From positions 3,720,001 to 3,784,000 of the forward strand of contig NZ_CP107853.1 of assembly GCF_036013525.1 (NCBI RefSeq): a DNA stretch of 64,000 nucleotides. Reading direction: 5' to 3'. Below are positions 44,202-52,828 of this stretch, piece by piece. The first letter of the stretch is position 1, and each line of letters opens with the position of its first letter. The notes under the pieces are model-generated. The model made no database searches and was not told the origin of the DNA. It saw nothing but the letters and a program-made list of their open reading frames with translations. Source of the stretch: Nonomuraea sp. NBC_00507 (GTDB lineage Bacteria; Actinomycetota; Actinomycetes; Streptosporangiales; Streptosporangiaceae). The position numbers were made by a program, and so were the translations under genes.

Positions 44202-46046
44202 TCACTCGCCCAGGAAGCCAAGGATGTCCCGGTCGCCGCGCTCGCGCAGCCTGCCCAGGATCTCCTCGCGGGTGGCCGTGTCGGGCAGCCCGATCCTGGC
44301 CCCGATCAGCCGCAGCCCCTCTATCTCCGAGCTGACCGGAGCGGTGTAGCCGAACAGGTAGAGCGCGCGGTTGATGGGCGGCATCCCGACGGGCGCGGCG
44401 GGCAGGTAGCGGGTCAGCAGCTCGCCGCCGTCCGACACGGTGAGGAAGACGTGGTCGCCCTCGCTCGCCTTGTACTCGGCCAGCACGTTCCTGATCGAGC
44501 CCATGGTCGGCTGGTTGTGCCAGCTGATCACCACGTCACCGGACGGTGCCGAGGCGGTCAGCTGCCCACCGGGCGCCATGCCGAGGTAGGCCGCGAACCC
44601 CGTGGGCAGCGGCGACCCCGACCCGCGCAGGTGCTCGGCGTTGATGTCCACCCGATGCCACCAGCGCCCGTCGCGGGAGCGGAAGCTGCGGCGGGTCTCC
44701 GACACGTCCTTGCGCGGCTGGTACGGCTCCGCCTCCCCGCTCGGCGAGGTGCCCGCCACGCGGATCCAGCCCCGCTGCGTGCGCTCGAACCCGGGACCGC
44801 CCGAGTACGCCCGCACCGAGCTCTCGCTGACGTCGTACCGGGTGGTCAGGTTCGTCACGATCGTGCTCACCGACGCCTCGCCGCCGGCCCGCTCGATCTC
44901 CCTGGCGATCATCTCCCTGATCCCCAGATACTCCTCACCGCCCCACCGGGTCAGCCCGTACTTGTTCCTGTCCACCCGCATGAACCGCTCGTCGGCGGTG
45001 AGCTGGTTGCGGATGCCGACCAGGCTGTAGTCCTCGCCGATGCGCTCTTGGATCTCCTCGGGCGACAGCGGCGCGCCCGCCACCGCCAGCACCGCCTCCG
45101 CCTTCTCGTTGATGCTGCGCGGCCACGGCACCACGTGCTGGCCGAGCACGCGGAGCTGCGGCACGGCCAGGATCCACCGCTCGGCCACGTCCTCGCGCAC
45201 GCCGAGCTGGGACACCATGGACAGGGCCTCGCCGAGCGGGTGCGGCCCGTCGGCGAACAGCTGGCGCGTCTTCTCGCGCAGCTCGTCCGCCCCGCCCGCG
45301 ACGAGCCAGCCGTCGGACTGCTCAAAGCCGGTGAGCAGCGTGCGCACGAACCGCCACGCGGGCATCCCGAGCGTACGCAGCTCGGTCCCGTGCCACGGAA
45401 CGGCGGCCTGCAGGTCGTCGGCGGGGACGGCGGAGCCGAGCCGGGTACGCAGCCACGCCACGTGCGCCACCAGCGCCACCGCGTCGGGGCCGCTGAGCCA
45501 GGTCTCCACGTGGTCGCGCAGGTCGCGCTCGATCTGCCTGATCCGCTCCCGCGTCACCGAGAAGCGCTGCGCCAGCTCGTCGAGCGTGGCCCGCTGCGCC
45601 GCGTACAGCCGGTCGCGGGCGATGGCCCGCTGCCGCTCGTCCAGCGCCGCGAACAGCGCGTCGATCACTTCGGGCAGCGGCCTGTCCGGCCGGGAGGGCG
45701 CGGGCACCGCGTCGGGCACGGGCTCGAGCAGCCGCTCGAACACGCCGGTGAACAGCTTCTGCACGACGTCCTTGCCCAGCGACTCCGGCGTGCGCTCGGC
45801 CTCGGCGGGGTCGGAGAAGCGCACCAGCGGCAGGATGTCGCCGAGCATCAGGTGCGCCCAGCAGGCCACGGCCAGGTCGGCCAGGTGGCTCGCCACGGTC
45901 TGGGTGCCGACGATGGCGCACGCGCGGTCGAGGGGGATCGCCTGCCACCAGGCCTCGGGCAGCTGGGGCTCCTCCACGATCGGCGCGATTTGACCAGGGG
46001 AGGTCCAGCGCACGGGTGGCGCGAGGTCGCTCAGGCTGAGATTCAT
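44202..46046 (-). CDS. Cassette protein A: sigma-70 region-4-like HTH plus winged-helix repeats and a novel C-terminal domain
   Basis: 614 aa. The N-terminal domain (1-110, MNLSLSDLAPPVRW) is shared with protein B. Residues 150-182 hold TLDELAQRFSVTRERIRQIE, a sigma-70 region-4 helix-turn-helix. Residues about 312-432 look like two winged helices of HARE-HTH/R-HTH type (GAPLSPEEIQERI, GGEASVSTIVTNL). The C-terminal 175 residues (RRSFRSRDGRWWHRVDI on, ending GRLRERGDRDILGFL) are also shared with B and match no domain I know. No core-binding sigma region 2, so not a true sigma factor. Last gene of the cassette, 47 bases after the helicase. Confidence 0.8.
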   Translation of the reverse strand: MNLSLSDLAPPVRWTSPGQIAPIVEEPQLPEAWWQAIPLDRACAIVGTQTVASHLADLAVACWAHLMLGDILPLVRFSDPAEAERTPESLGKDVVQKLFTGVFERLLEPVPDAVPAPSRPDRPLPEVIDALFAALDERQRAIARDRLYAAQRATLDELAQRFSVTRERIRQIERDLRDHVETWLSGPDAVALVAHVAWLRTRLGSAVPADDLQAAVPWHGTELRTLGMPAWRFVRTLLTGFEQSDGWLVAGGADELREKTRQLFADGPHPLGEALSMVSQLGVREDVAERWILAVPQLRVLGQHVVPWPRSINEKAEAVLAVAGAPLSPEEIQERIGEDYSLVGIRNQLTADERFMRVDRNKYGLTRWGGEEYLGIREMIAREIERAGGEASVSTIVTNLTTRYDVSESSVRAYSGGPGFERTQRGWIRVAGTSPSGEAEPYQPRKDVSETRRSFRSRDGRWWHRVDINAEHLRGSGSPLPTGFAAYLGMAPGGQLTASAPSGDVVISWHNQPTMGSIRNVLAEYKASEGDHVFLTVSDGGELLTRYLPAAPVGMPPINRALYLFGYTAPVSSEIEGLRLIGARIGLPDTATREEILGRLRERGDRDILGFLGE

Positions 46047-46093
46047 TGAGGTCCAACCGGCAATGGGAAGTATCCGCAGTTCAGACTATGTGA

Positions 46094-47914
46094 TCAGAGG
46101 GGTATAAAGGGGCTGCCTCTTCCGGAATGGGAGATATAGAGCATCGCCCGCGCACGTGTGCAGGCGACGAACAGTATGCTCCGCTCGCGCTGCAGGGCTC
46201 GAGCCCTTGCGCCAGGTTCTTCCGGCGGCGGCTCGGGCACCACGCCCTCCGCCACGCCGATCAGCGCCACCCGCTCGAACTCCAGCCCCTTCAGATGCTG
46301 GAAGGTCGAGGCCCGCACGTCCAGGCCCGCCAGCGCCTTCCTGGCCTGCCGGACGAGCCGGGTGGTGCGGGCGCCGACGGCGATCTCGCCGGTGGGCACG
46401 CCGTCGGCCAGCCACGACTCGATCGTGGCCCGCAGCCCGGCCAGCTCCGACTCGGGCGAGTCGTACGCCCTGATCATCGGGTGTTCGCCGTTGTGCGTGG
46501 CGCGGTAGCCGTACATCTCGGTCGCGCCCTTGACCAGGCCGGGCGCCGGGCCGCCGCCGCGCAGCCGGACCACGAAGGACAGCAGCTCCTGCGGCAGCCG
46601 ATAGGAGACCTTCAACGTGTGCTGCTGGGCGGGGATGCCGAGGGTGCCCAGAGCCACCCGCGTGTCGGTGACCCGCTGGTGCGGATCGCCCACGATGAAC
46701 AGGTCGTCGTGCGCGCGCGGCACCGCCGCCCGCAGCAGCCGCCACTGCGCCGGGCTGATGTCCTGCGCCTCGTCCACCACGATGTGACGGTACGGCTTGC
46801 GCTCCGGCTCCACGTCGTCCAGCAGGTCGCCGGTCGTGAGCGACAACAGCCTGAGCGCCTCGTCCGTCAGCTGGGCCAGCGACCGCGCCCCCGGGCCGAC
46901 CAGCGGCGGGCGGCGGCCCTCCGCGTCGGCCACGATGCGCATGGCCAGGCGCTCGGCATTGTCCACTTCGACCCGCTTGCGAATGATCTCGTCCTCGATC
47001 AGCACGTCCAGCCTGGCCGACAGCTCCTCGGCGAGGCCCTGCGAGAGCGTGATGAGCAGGACGGGACCGCTGCCGTTAGCGGCCAGGTGGGCGGCGCGGT
47101 GCAGGGCGATGACGGTCTTGCCGGTGCCCGCGCCGCCGACCACCAGCACCGGATGCTCGTAGCGGGCCGCCCTGGACAGCCGGTGCTGTGCCGGATGAGG
47201 GAACGTGCACCACTCCGGCGCCCCCAGGACCCGGTCGAGCGCCACCTTGTCGGCCGCGAACGCCGCCCGGTCCGGGCTGCGCCGCAGCGCCGCGTGCAGG
47301 TCCTCGGGGTCGATCGGCCCGGGGTCGGCGTCCGAGGCGCGCCAGGTGTCCAGCTCGCGCCAGGCCTCCGCCAGCGAGCCGCCGCGGGCCAGCACGGCGA
47401 GCGGCAGGTGCTGGGTGGGCGGCAACAGGGGTTCGAGCGCGGCCACGTCGGCCTCGGTCGTGATGAGCCGGAACAGCGGCAGGGCGTGCCCGTCCAGGCC
47501 GAGCGCCAGCAGGTCGCCGTCGCAGATCGGGGCGAACAGCCTCGACGAGCCGGCGGACCTGCGTAACGCGGGCTCCACCCGCTCCAGGGCCTCGGCGTCC
47601 CACTCCTCGACGACGCCGACCACGGGGTTCACGCCGTACCTGTGGCGTTGCGCGTACGACCAGGCCTCGGGGTCGGGCAGGACCGTACGCAGCCAATAGA
47701 CGTCGCGCTGGCGTACCACCACCCCGCGATGCCCCTCGGCCAGCCGCAGCGTGGCGACCCGCGGATCCCTGGCGCCCCGCACCCGCTCGGGGTGCGGGGC
47801 GCCGGCCACGTTCAGCAGGAACCGGCGCAGCGCGACCACGGCGTCCCTGCGCACTGGCTGGGCCAGTGCGCTGAGCTCCCTGGGAAACTCAGGGCCGATC
47901 GCGAGCCGCGGCAC
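46094..47914 (-). CDS. Cassette helicase: UvrD/Rep-type superfamily 1 with RelE/ParE-like N-terminus
   Basis: 606 aa from GTG at 47914 (MPRLAIGPEF). A TTG at 47935 would add 7 residues, but the GTG start matches the MPxLA start of related helicases. Residues 1-105 resemble the RelE/ParE toxin fold fused to some UvrD helicases: NARDPRM-like GARDPRVATLRL, GHRGVVV, and WSYAQRHRYGVNPV. Walker A is GGAGTGKT (260-267) and Walker B is IVVDEAQD (near 381), then VGDPHQRV, SYRLPQEL, TFQHLKGLEFERV and a final CTRARAMLYI. All SF1A motifs are present. It begins 4 bases after protein B and is surely co-transcribed. Confidence 0.85.
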   Translation of the reverse strand: MPRLAIGPEFPRELSALAQPVRRDAVVALRRFLLNVAGAPHPERVRGARDPRVATLRLAEGHRGVVVRQRDVYWLRTVLPDPEAWSYAQRHRYGVNPVVGVVEEWDAEALERVEPALRRSAGSSRLFAPICDGDLLALGLDGHALPLFRLITTEADVAALEPLLPPTQHLPLAVLARGGSLAEAWRELDTWRASDADPGPIDPEDLHAALRRSPDRAAFAADKVALDRVLGAPEWCTFPHPAQHRLSRAARYEHPVLVVGGAGTGKTVIALHRAAHLAANGSGPVLLITLSQGLAEELSARLDVLIEDEIIRKRVEVDNAERLAMRIVADAEGRRPPLVGPGARSLAQLTDEALRLLSLTTGDLLDDVEPERKPYRHIVVDEAQDISPAQWRLLRAAVPRAHDDLFIVGDPHQRVTDTRVALGTLGIPAQQHTLKVSYRLPQELLSFVVRLRGGGPAPGLVKGATEMYGYRATHNGEHPMIRAYDSPESELAGLRATIESWLADGVPTGEIAVGARTTRLVRQARKALAGLDVRASTFQHLKGLEFERVALIGVAEGVVPEPPPEEPGARARALQRERSILFVACTRARAMLYISHSGRGSPFIPL

Positions 47915-47918
47915 AGGC

Positions 47919-50420
47919 TCAGTCCAAGAGGGCAAGCAGATCGCGGTCCCCGCGTTCGCGGAGCCTGACGAGCAGGTCCGGCAGGCTGACCGGACCCGTC
48001 ATGCCGATCCTCGTGGCGATCACCCGAGCCGCCTGATCTTTGGTACCGCCCGGAGCCGTGTACCCGACCAGGCGCAGCGCCTTGGTGATCTTCTCGGCGC
48101 CCTGCGCGGCGACCGGCAGGTGCCTGGCCCGCAGCACGCCCTCGTCCGACAGCGTCAGGAACAGGTGCCCGCCCTCGCGGGCGCCGACGTCCACGAGGAG
48201 GCGTTCGATGGACTCCAGCACCGGCCTGCCGTGCCAGGTCATGGTCAGCTCGCCCGCGGCGCTCCTGACCGTCCTGCTCTCGCCCGGCGACAAGCCCAGG
48301 TAGGAAGCGAAGCCCGTCGGCAGCGCACACTCGCCGCCCGCCAGCTGCTCGGCGGTCACGTCGATGCGCAACCACCAGCGGCCGTCCGGCTGCCTGAAGC
48401 AGCGCCTGGTCTGGGAGACGTCCTTCAGCGGCTGGTACGGCTTCTGCTCGCCCTGCCCGCCGTTGGACTCGCCCGGCGGGGGCGCGGCCGGGGCGAACGC
48501 CTGGAACTGCGGCGGGCCGGGGGGCGGCGGCATCGGCACGTGGCCGAACGCCGACTGCGGCGGCAGCTCCATCGGCGGATGCGGCCGCGGCGGGGGCGGC
48601 AGGTCGATCTGGGGCTGCTGGGCCACGGGCTGGGCCTGGCCAGGCAGCGTGGCCAGCACGAACTGCCAGGCGGGCACCTCCAGCGCGCGGATCTCCACCC
48701 TGTGCCAGTCGGCCGCGCCGATCAGCTGCTCCTTGGGCGCCGCGGGGCCGAGCGTCCTGCGCAGCTCGTCCAGATGCGCCCGGTACGGGGCCGCCTCCTC
48801 ACTGGCCAGCCAGCGGTTCAGGCGGTCGCGGAACTCATCCTCCGTGGCGGAGATCTCGGCCGGCGGGACGGCGAACAGCTTGGCCAGCTGGTCCACGGCC
48901 GAGGGCTCGTCCGTGAACACCCGGTTCTGCGCCACGGCCCAGCTCTTGTCATCCAGCCCGGCGAACGCGGACTCGATGAGCTGGGGGAGCTCCTGCTCGT
49001 GAGCTTCGGCCGCGGCCGACTCCTCTTCGTCGTCCGCCTGCCCTGCTTCGGCGCTCTCCTCCGGAGCGCCCTCCGCTCGGGGGCTCTCCTCCAGGGCTTC
49101 CTCGGCTTCCGCGCTTTCCTGCGGAGCGCCTTCGGCTTGGGGGCTCTCCTCCAGGGCGCCGACGGCTTCGGGGGTCTCTTCTGGGGCGCCGACGACTTCC
49201 GGGCTCTCCTCGAGTGCGCCGACGACTTCGGCGCCTTCCTGCGGTGCGCCTTCGGCTTGGGGGCTCTCCTCCAGGGCGCCGACGGCTTCGGGGGTCTCCT
49301 CCGGTGCGCCCTCGGCCTCGGGCGAGCGCCGGGGCGCTTCTGTCGCCATTGCGGCCGCTTCTTCGGCCGCCGGCTCGGGCGTGGGCTCCTCGGTCGCGTG
49401 CAGCACGGGCTCGGGCCCATCGCCCGCCTCCACGGCGGGCTCGGCGTCGGCGTCCAGCATCGGCGTGGCGCCTTCCTCCGGAGCGCCTGCGGCTTCGGCG
49501 GCCTGCTCCGGGGCGCCCTCGGTCTCGGGCGAGCTCGGTGGCGCTTCTTCCGCAAAAGCGGCCGCTTCTTCGGCCGCCGGCTCCGGCGTGGGCTCCTCGG
49601 CTGCGTGCAGCACGGGCTCGGGCCCATCGCCCGCCTCGACAGCGGGCTCGGCATCGGCGTCCAGCACCGGCGCGGGGCCTTCCGGCGCGTCTTGAGCCGC
49701 GCCCTGCTGAGCCGTGCCCTGCTGAGCCGCCGCCTCCTGGGGGAGCGCGCTCTCGGGGCCGTTCGCGCCTGCTGCGGCAGGCTCAAGGTTGCTCTCGGCC
49801 GGCGCGGCGACCTCATGCTCGCCCGGCGCCTGCGCGGCCTGCGCGGGCTCCTGGGTCGCGGGCACCGGCTGCGGCGTCTCAGCGACGGCCTCGGGCTCGT
49901 TCGCGGGCACTGGCGCGGGCTGCGGCAGGCCGTGCTGCTCGCCCCGCGGCGCGGGGATCGCCGCGGGAGCCGGGCCGGCCGCCGATGAGGCCACAGAGGC
50001 CGTCCGGGCGGCCTGCGGGGACGCAAGGCGGGCGAACACGGCCGCGAACAGCGTGTTGAGCACCGGGCGCGCCTGGATGAAGGGCTGGTCGACCAGCTCC
50101 CGGCTGGTCAGCCCCAGCAGCCCGGGCCACGACCCGGCCCGGTCGAGCGCGATCGCGACGGCGGGCTCGTCGGCGTCATCCGGGTCGAGCACGTGCAGCG
50201 CGGGCAGCACGTCACCCAGGGCCGCCGCCGGCCACTGCTCGAGGGCGATCTCCGTCAGCAACTCGCCCAGGGACTCCGGGCCGATGGCGGCGAGGACATG
50301 CGGCATGGGCAGACTGCGCCACCACGCATCCGGCAGGTCCGGCTGCCCGGTGAGTAGCGTGATCGTCGACGCGTCGCTCCACCTCAACGGTGGTACGAGG
50401 TCGCTCAGGCAGAAGTTCAT
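47919..50420 (-). CDS. Cassette protein B: paralogue of A with long Ala/Glu/Pro repeat linker
   Basis: 833 aa, first gene of the cassette. Residues 1-130 (MNFCLSDLVPPLRW) parallel protein A. About 330 residues of low-complexity, acidic A/E/P/G sequence follow, built from a 207-bp duplication and 60-bp repeats. Residues about 490-600 align with A's HTH region, but the sigma-4 signature is lost (AVPPAEISATEDEF for SVTRERIRQIERDL). The winged helices of A are replaced by a Pro-rich linker. The C-terminal domain (CFRQPDGRWWLRIDV to LRERGDRDLLALL) is well conserved with A. Likely a non-DNA-binding or scaffold partner. Confidence 0.78.
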   Translation of the reverse strand: MNFCLSDLVPPLRWSDASTITLLTGQPDLPDAWWRSLPMPHVLAAIGPESLGELLTEIALEQWPAAALGDVLPALHVLDPDDADEPAVAIALDRAGSWPGLLGLTSRELVDQPFIQARPVLNTLFAAVFARLASPQAARTASVASSAAGPAPAAIPAPRGEQHGLPQPAPVPANEPEAVAETPQPVPATQEPAQAAQAPGEHEVAAPAESNLEPAAAGANGPESALPQEAAAQQGTAQQGAAQDAPEGPAPVLDADAEPAVEAGDGPEPVLHAAEEPTPEPAAEEAAAFAEEAPPSSPETEGAPEQAAEAAGAPEEGATPMLDADAEPAVEAGDGPEPVLHATEEPTPEPAAEEAAAMATEAPRRSPEAEGAPEETPEAVGALEESPQAEGAPQEGAEVVGALEESPEVVGAPEETPEAVGALEESPQAEGAPQESAEAEEALEESPRAEGAPEESAEAGQADDEEESAAAEAHEQELPQLIESAFAGLDDKSWAVAQNRVFTDEPSAVDQLAKLFAVPPAEISATEDEFRDRLNRWLASEEAAPYRAHLDELRRTLGPAAPKEQLIGAADWHRVEIRALEVPAWQFVLATLPGQAQPVAQQPQIDLPPPPRPHPPMELPPQSAFGHVPMPPPPGPPQFQAFAPAAPPPGESNGGQGEQKPYQPLKDVSQTRRCFRQPDGRWWLRIDVTAEQLAGGECALPTGFASYLGLSPGESRTVRSAAGELTMTWHGRPVLESIERLLVDVGAREGGHLFLTLSDEGVLRARHLPVAAQGAEKITKALRLVGYTAPGGTKDQAARVIATRIGMTGPVSLPDLLVRLRERGDRDLLALLD
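49060..49664 (-). repeat. 60-bp tandem repeats and a 207-bp duplication inside protein B
   Basis: Between about 49060 and 49310 a 60-bp unit recurs roughly four times (peptide VGALEESPQAEGAPQE and variants), with near-identical copies 120 bp apart, for example at 49139 and 49259. Between about 49290 and 49664 a 207-bp block is duplicated: the peptide LDADAEPAVEAGDGPEPVLH begins at 49658 and again at 49451. Confidence 0.8.
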
Positions 50421-50532
50421 CCCGTTCCGTTCACCAGCCCCTCACGCCGCCGCAGCGGTGCAGCCATAATCTCGCCGCCCACGGAACAGACCATAGTCCG
50501 GCAAAACAGCCCTACGCATCATGCACTACGCA

Positions 50533-51336
50533 TCAGCGCCGAACAGCGGCAAAGCGCAAACGCACGTAGTCGGCCATCCAGCCAGTCTCCCTGCGAAGCG
50601 CGGGCGCTGCCAGCTCATTGACCCGACGAAGCAGGGGCTCCACGATGTCCGGCGCGAGCCCTTTGAGCGCCGAGGCGGCGAACATGCGTACCCAATCGGC
50701 CGCCCCGCCAGGGCATTCGTCAAGTGGGGTCGGCCGGTCGAAGTATTCGAGGAGCCTGACGACGAACCCCTCCTGCTCGAGCCGGCGGGCGTACTCGGCA
50801 GGCGTGGGAAAGTACCACGGCAGGTCGGGTTCCTGCAGGCCGTACTCGCGCCAGGCGGTCAGCATCGCGGCGGTCAGCTCGGCGCAGTTGCCCGCCCCGC
50901 CCATCTCGGCGACGAAGCGCCCGCCGGGCGTGAGCGCCTCGCGCACGTTGGCGATCACGACGGCGGGATCCCGGGTCATCCAGTGCAGCGCCGCGTTGGA
51001 GAAGACCGCGTCGTACGGGTCCACCACGGTGAAGTCGTGCCCGTCCCCGACGATGAAGTTGATGCCCGGGTACTGCGCCAGCGCCTTCTCGATCATGGCG
51101 GACGAGCCGTCGATGCCCAGGACGTCCGCGCCCCTGAAGGCGAGCTGCGCGGTGAGCACGCCCGTGCCGCACCCGAGGTCGAGCACGCGCTCGCCGGGCC
51201 GCGGATCCAGCAGGTCGACCAGCGGTGCGCCCTGCGTGGAGACGTAGCCGAAGCTGCTGTCGTAGGCGCGACTGTTCCACCGCTCCAAACTCGGTGTGTC
51301 GTATCGCAAGACGATCAGCTCACATTCGTCAGACAT
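50533..51336 (-). CDS. SAM-dependent methyltransferase (trans-aconitate methyltransferase-like)
   Basis: 267 aa from ATG at 51336; an in-frame start at 51366 would add 10 residues. Class I Rossmann methyltransferase with motif I ERVLDLGCGTGVLTAQLA, motif II region VLGIDGSSAMI, and NAALHWMTRDP, which is typical of the trans-aconitate 2-methyltransferase (Tam) group. GGRFVAEMGG is motif post-II. Substrate specificity is not determinable. It is upstream of the helicase cassette on the same strand but separated by 112 bases. Confidence 0.88.
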   Translation of the reverse strand: MSDECELIVLRYDTPSLERWNSRAYDSSFGYVSTQGAPLVDLLDPRPGERVLDLGCGTGVLTAQLAFRGADVLGIDGSSAMIEKALAQYPGINFIVGDGHDFTVVDPYDAVFSNAALHWMTRDPAVVIANVREALTPGGRFVAEMGGAGNCAELTAAMLTAWREYGLQEPDLPWYFPTPAEYARRLEQEGFVVRLLEYFDRPTPLDECPGGAADWVRMFAASALKGLAPDIVEPLLRRVNELAAPALRRETGWMADYVRLRFAAVRR

Positions 51337-51410
51337 CGGGCCCCCGTGGCCGTGCTGTCTGTTCACTTTAGAGCCTGAACGTCCCTAGGACATATCAAGT
51401 CACATTGGAC

Positions 51411-52475
51411 TCATCCCACGCTCTTCGCCCATTCCTTCTTCAAGTACGCCTTCGCCGCGTCTGCCTGGGGAATCGTCATGAGGACGGGCGGCCCGGGCGC
51501 CTTGGGCAGTTTGGCCGCCTGGGCCGTGTCGAGCGTGCCCTTCATGGTCATGGCCTCACCGCGGGCCGGCCGGGCCCAGCCCTTCTGCAGCAGGTTCTGG
51601 CCCTCGTCCGAGAACAGGAACTCCTGCCACAGGCGGGCCGCGGCCGGGTGCGGGGCGGCCTTGTTGATCGCCTGCACGTGGTAGCCGCCGAGCGCCGCGT
51701 CCCGCGGGATCGTCACCTGCCACGCGTCGGGCTGGCCGGCGCTGCGGGCGGCGTTCAGGTGATCCCAGGCGACGATCGTGTTGGCCTTGGCCAGGTCGGT
51801 GAGCCGGCCGCCCTGCTTGAGCTTGGCGAACAGCTCCACCCCTTGCTCGGGCCGCGGCACTCCGGCCCGCATGGAGGCCGCCATCACGCCGCCGAACGCC
51901 GACGCCGAGCGCAGCGGGTCCCCGTCGAGCGCCACCCGGTAGCCGGGCTGGAGCAGGTCGGCGAAGGAGGCAGGGGGCTTGACCGCGCGCGGGTCGTACC
52001 CGATGGACATGTAGCCGCCGTAGGCGGCGTACCAGGCGCCGGACGGATCCTTCACGTCGTCGGGCAGGTCCTGCCAGCCCAGCACCTTGTATGGCGCGAA
52101 CCTGGCCGCCTCGCGCACCGCGACGTCCAGGGTCAGGTCGAACACGTCGGGCTTGAGCTGCGCGGCCGCGTCGATCTGGCGGCGGCTGCTCGCGCCGGGC
52201 TCGAGCTCGTTGACCTTGAGCCCGTACTTGTCGGCGAAGGTGTCGATGATCTCGCCGTAGTTGACCCAGTCGCGGGGCAGCGCGATCACGTTGAGCTCGC
52301 CCTCCCGCTTGGCGGCCTCGGCGAGGCGCTCCATGTTGGCGAAGCCGGACTTCAGCGAGCCCGCCTGCACGTTGACCGGCGGCAGGTTCTCAGCCGGTTG
52401 CGAGGATGGTGTGGACGCGCCGCATCCGGCGCTGGCGAGAAGGGCTGCTGCGGCGGCGCAGGTACGTACAGTCAC
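51411..52475 (-). CDS. Extracellular solute-binding lipoprotein (type 2 periplasmic-binding fold)
   Basis: 354 aa with a GTG start and lipobox ASAGC (Cys18), so membrane-anchored outside. The family resembles iron/spermidine/putrescine/phosphonate binding proteins (NVIALPRDWVNYGEIIDTFADKYG at the start of lobe 1, ending DEGQNLLQKGWARPARG). No permease or ATPase gene is adjacent, so it is an orphan here and must use a transporter elsewhere. It follows the 76-aa gene by 17 bases. Confidence 0.85.
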   Translation of the reverse strand: MTVRTCAAAAALLASAGCGASTPSSQPAENLPPVNVQAGSLKSGFANMERLAEAAKREGELNVIALPRDWVNYGEIIDTFADKYGLKVNELEPGASSRRQIDAAAQLKPDVFDLTLDVAVREAARFAPYKVLGWQDLPDDVKDPSGAWYAAYGGYMSIGYDPRAVKPPASFADLLQPGYRVALDGDPLRSASAFGGVMAASMRAGVPRPEQGVELFAKLKQGGRLTDLAKANTIVAWDHLNAARSAGQPDAWQVTIPRDAALGGYHVQAINKAAPHPAAARLWQEFLFSDEGQNLLQKGWARPARGEAMTMKGTLDTAQAAKLPKAPGPPVLMTIPQADAAKAYLKKEWAKSVG

Positions 52476-52492
52476 ACTTGGAATACTTACCG

Positions 52493-52723
52493 TTACATTC
52501 GCTCAGGTCGAGGAGGCGCGGCCGGGACGACCTTGGCCGCCACCAGCGTCTCCTCAAGAATTTCCACCAGCGTGCCGTCTTTTTTACGAAGTCGTAGCAC
52601 GCCAGACTCCCAGGACTCGAGGATCCCTACCGCATCGCGATACCCTCCAGGTACGCGCCTGCGTGTGGTGATCCGTTTACCTGTGTCCTGACTTGTGATC
52701 GCGATGACGAGGCGTGCGGCCAC
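52493..52723 (-). CDS. Standalone SH3-like small protein (N-terminal domain of Rv0428c-type acetyltransferases)
   Basis: 76 aa with a GTG start and GGAGGG upstream. The pattern [25 protein letters not shown] followed by [25 protein letters not shown] is that of the SH3-like domain preceding the GNAT fold in actinobacterial acetyltransferases. That gene commonly sits divergent from fdxA. Here only the small domain remains, ending in a clean stop. It may be a truncated relic or a genuine small protein; the intact start region favours expression. Confidence 0.6.
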   Translation of the reverse strand: MAARLVIAITSQDTGKRITTRRRVPGGYRDAVGILESWESGVLRLRKKDGTLVEILEETLVAAKVVPAAPPRPERM

Positions 52724-52828
52724 GAGTTTGCCACCCTCCGTTTCGGCCAGCTGGCAAGCACGGCAATACTAGGGCGTAGCAAACCGCGGTCAGACTCATG
52801 CCATGGTGCGGAGAAGAAGGAGCTCGAG

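Noticed and set aside
44202..46046. Calling protein A a sigma factor
   Set aside because: Only a region-4-like helix-turn-helix is present; no region 2 or core-binding region.
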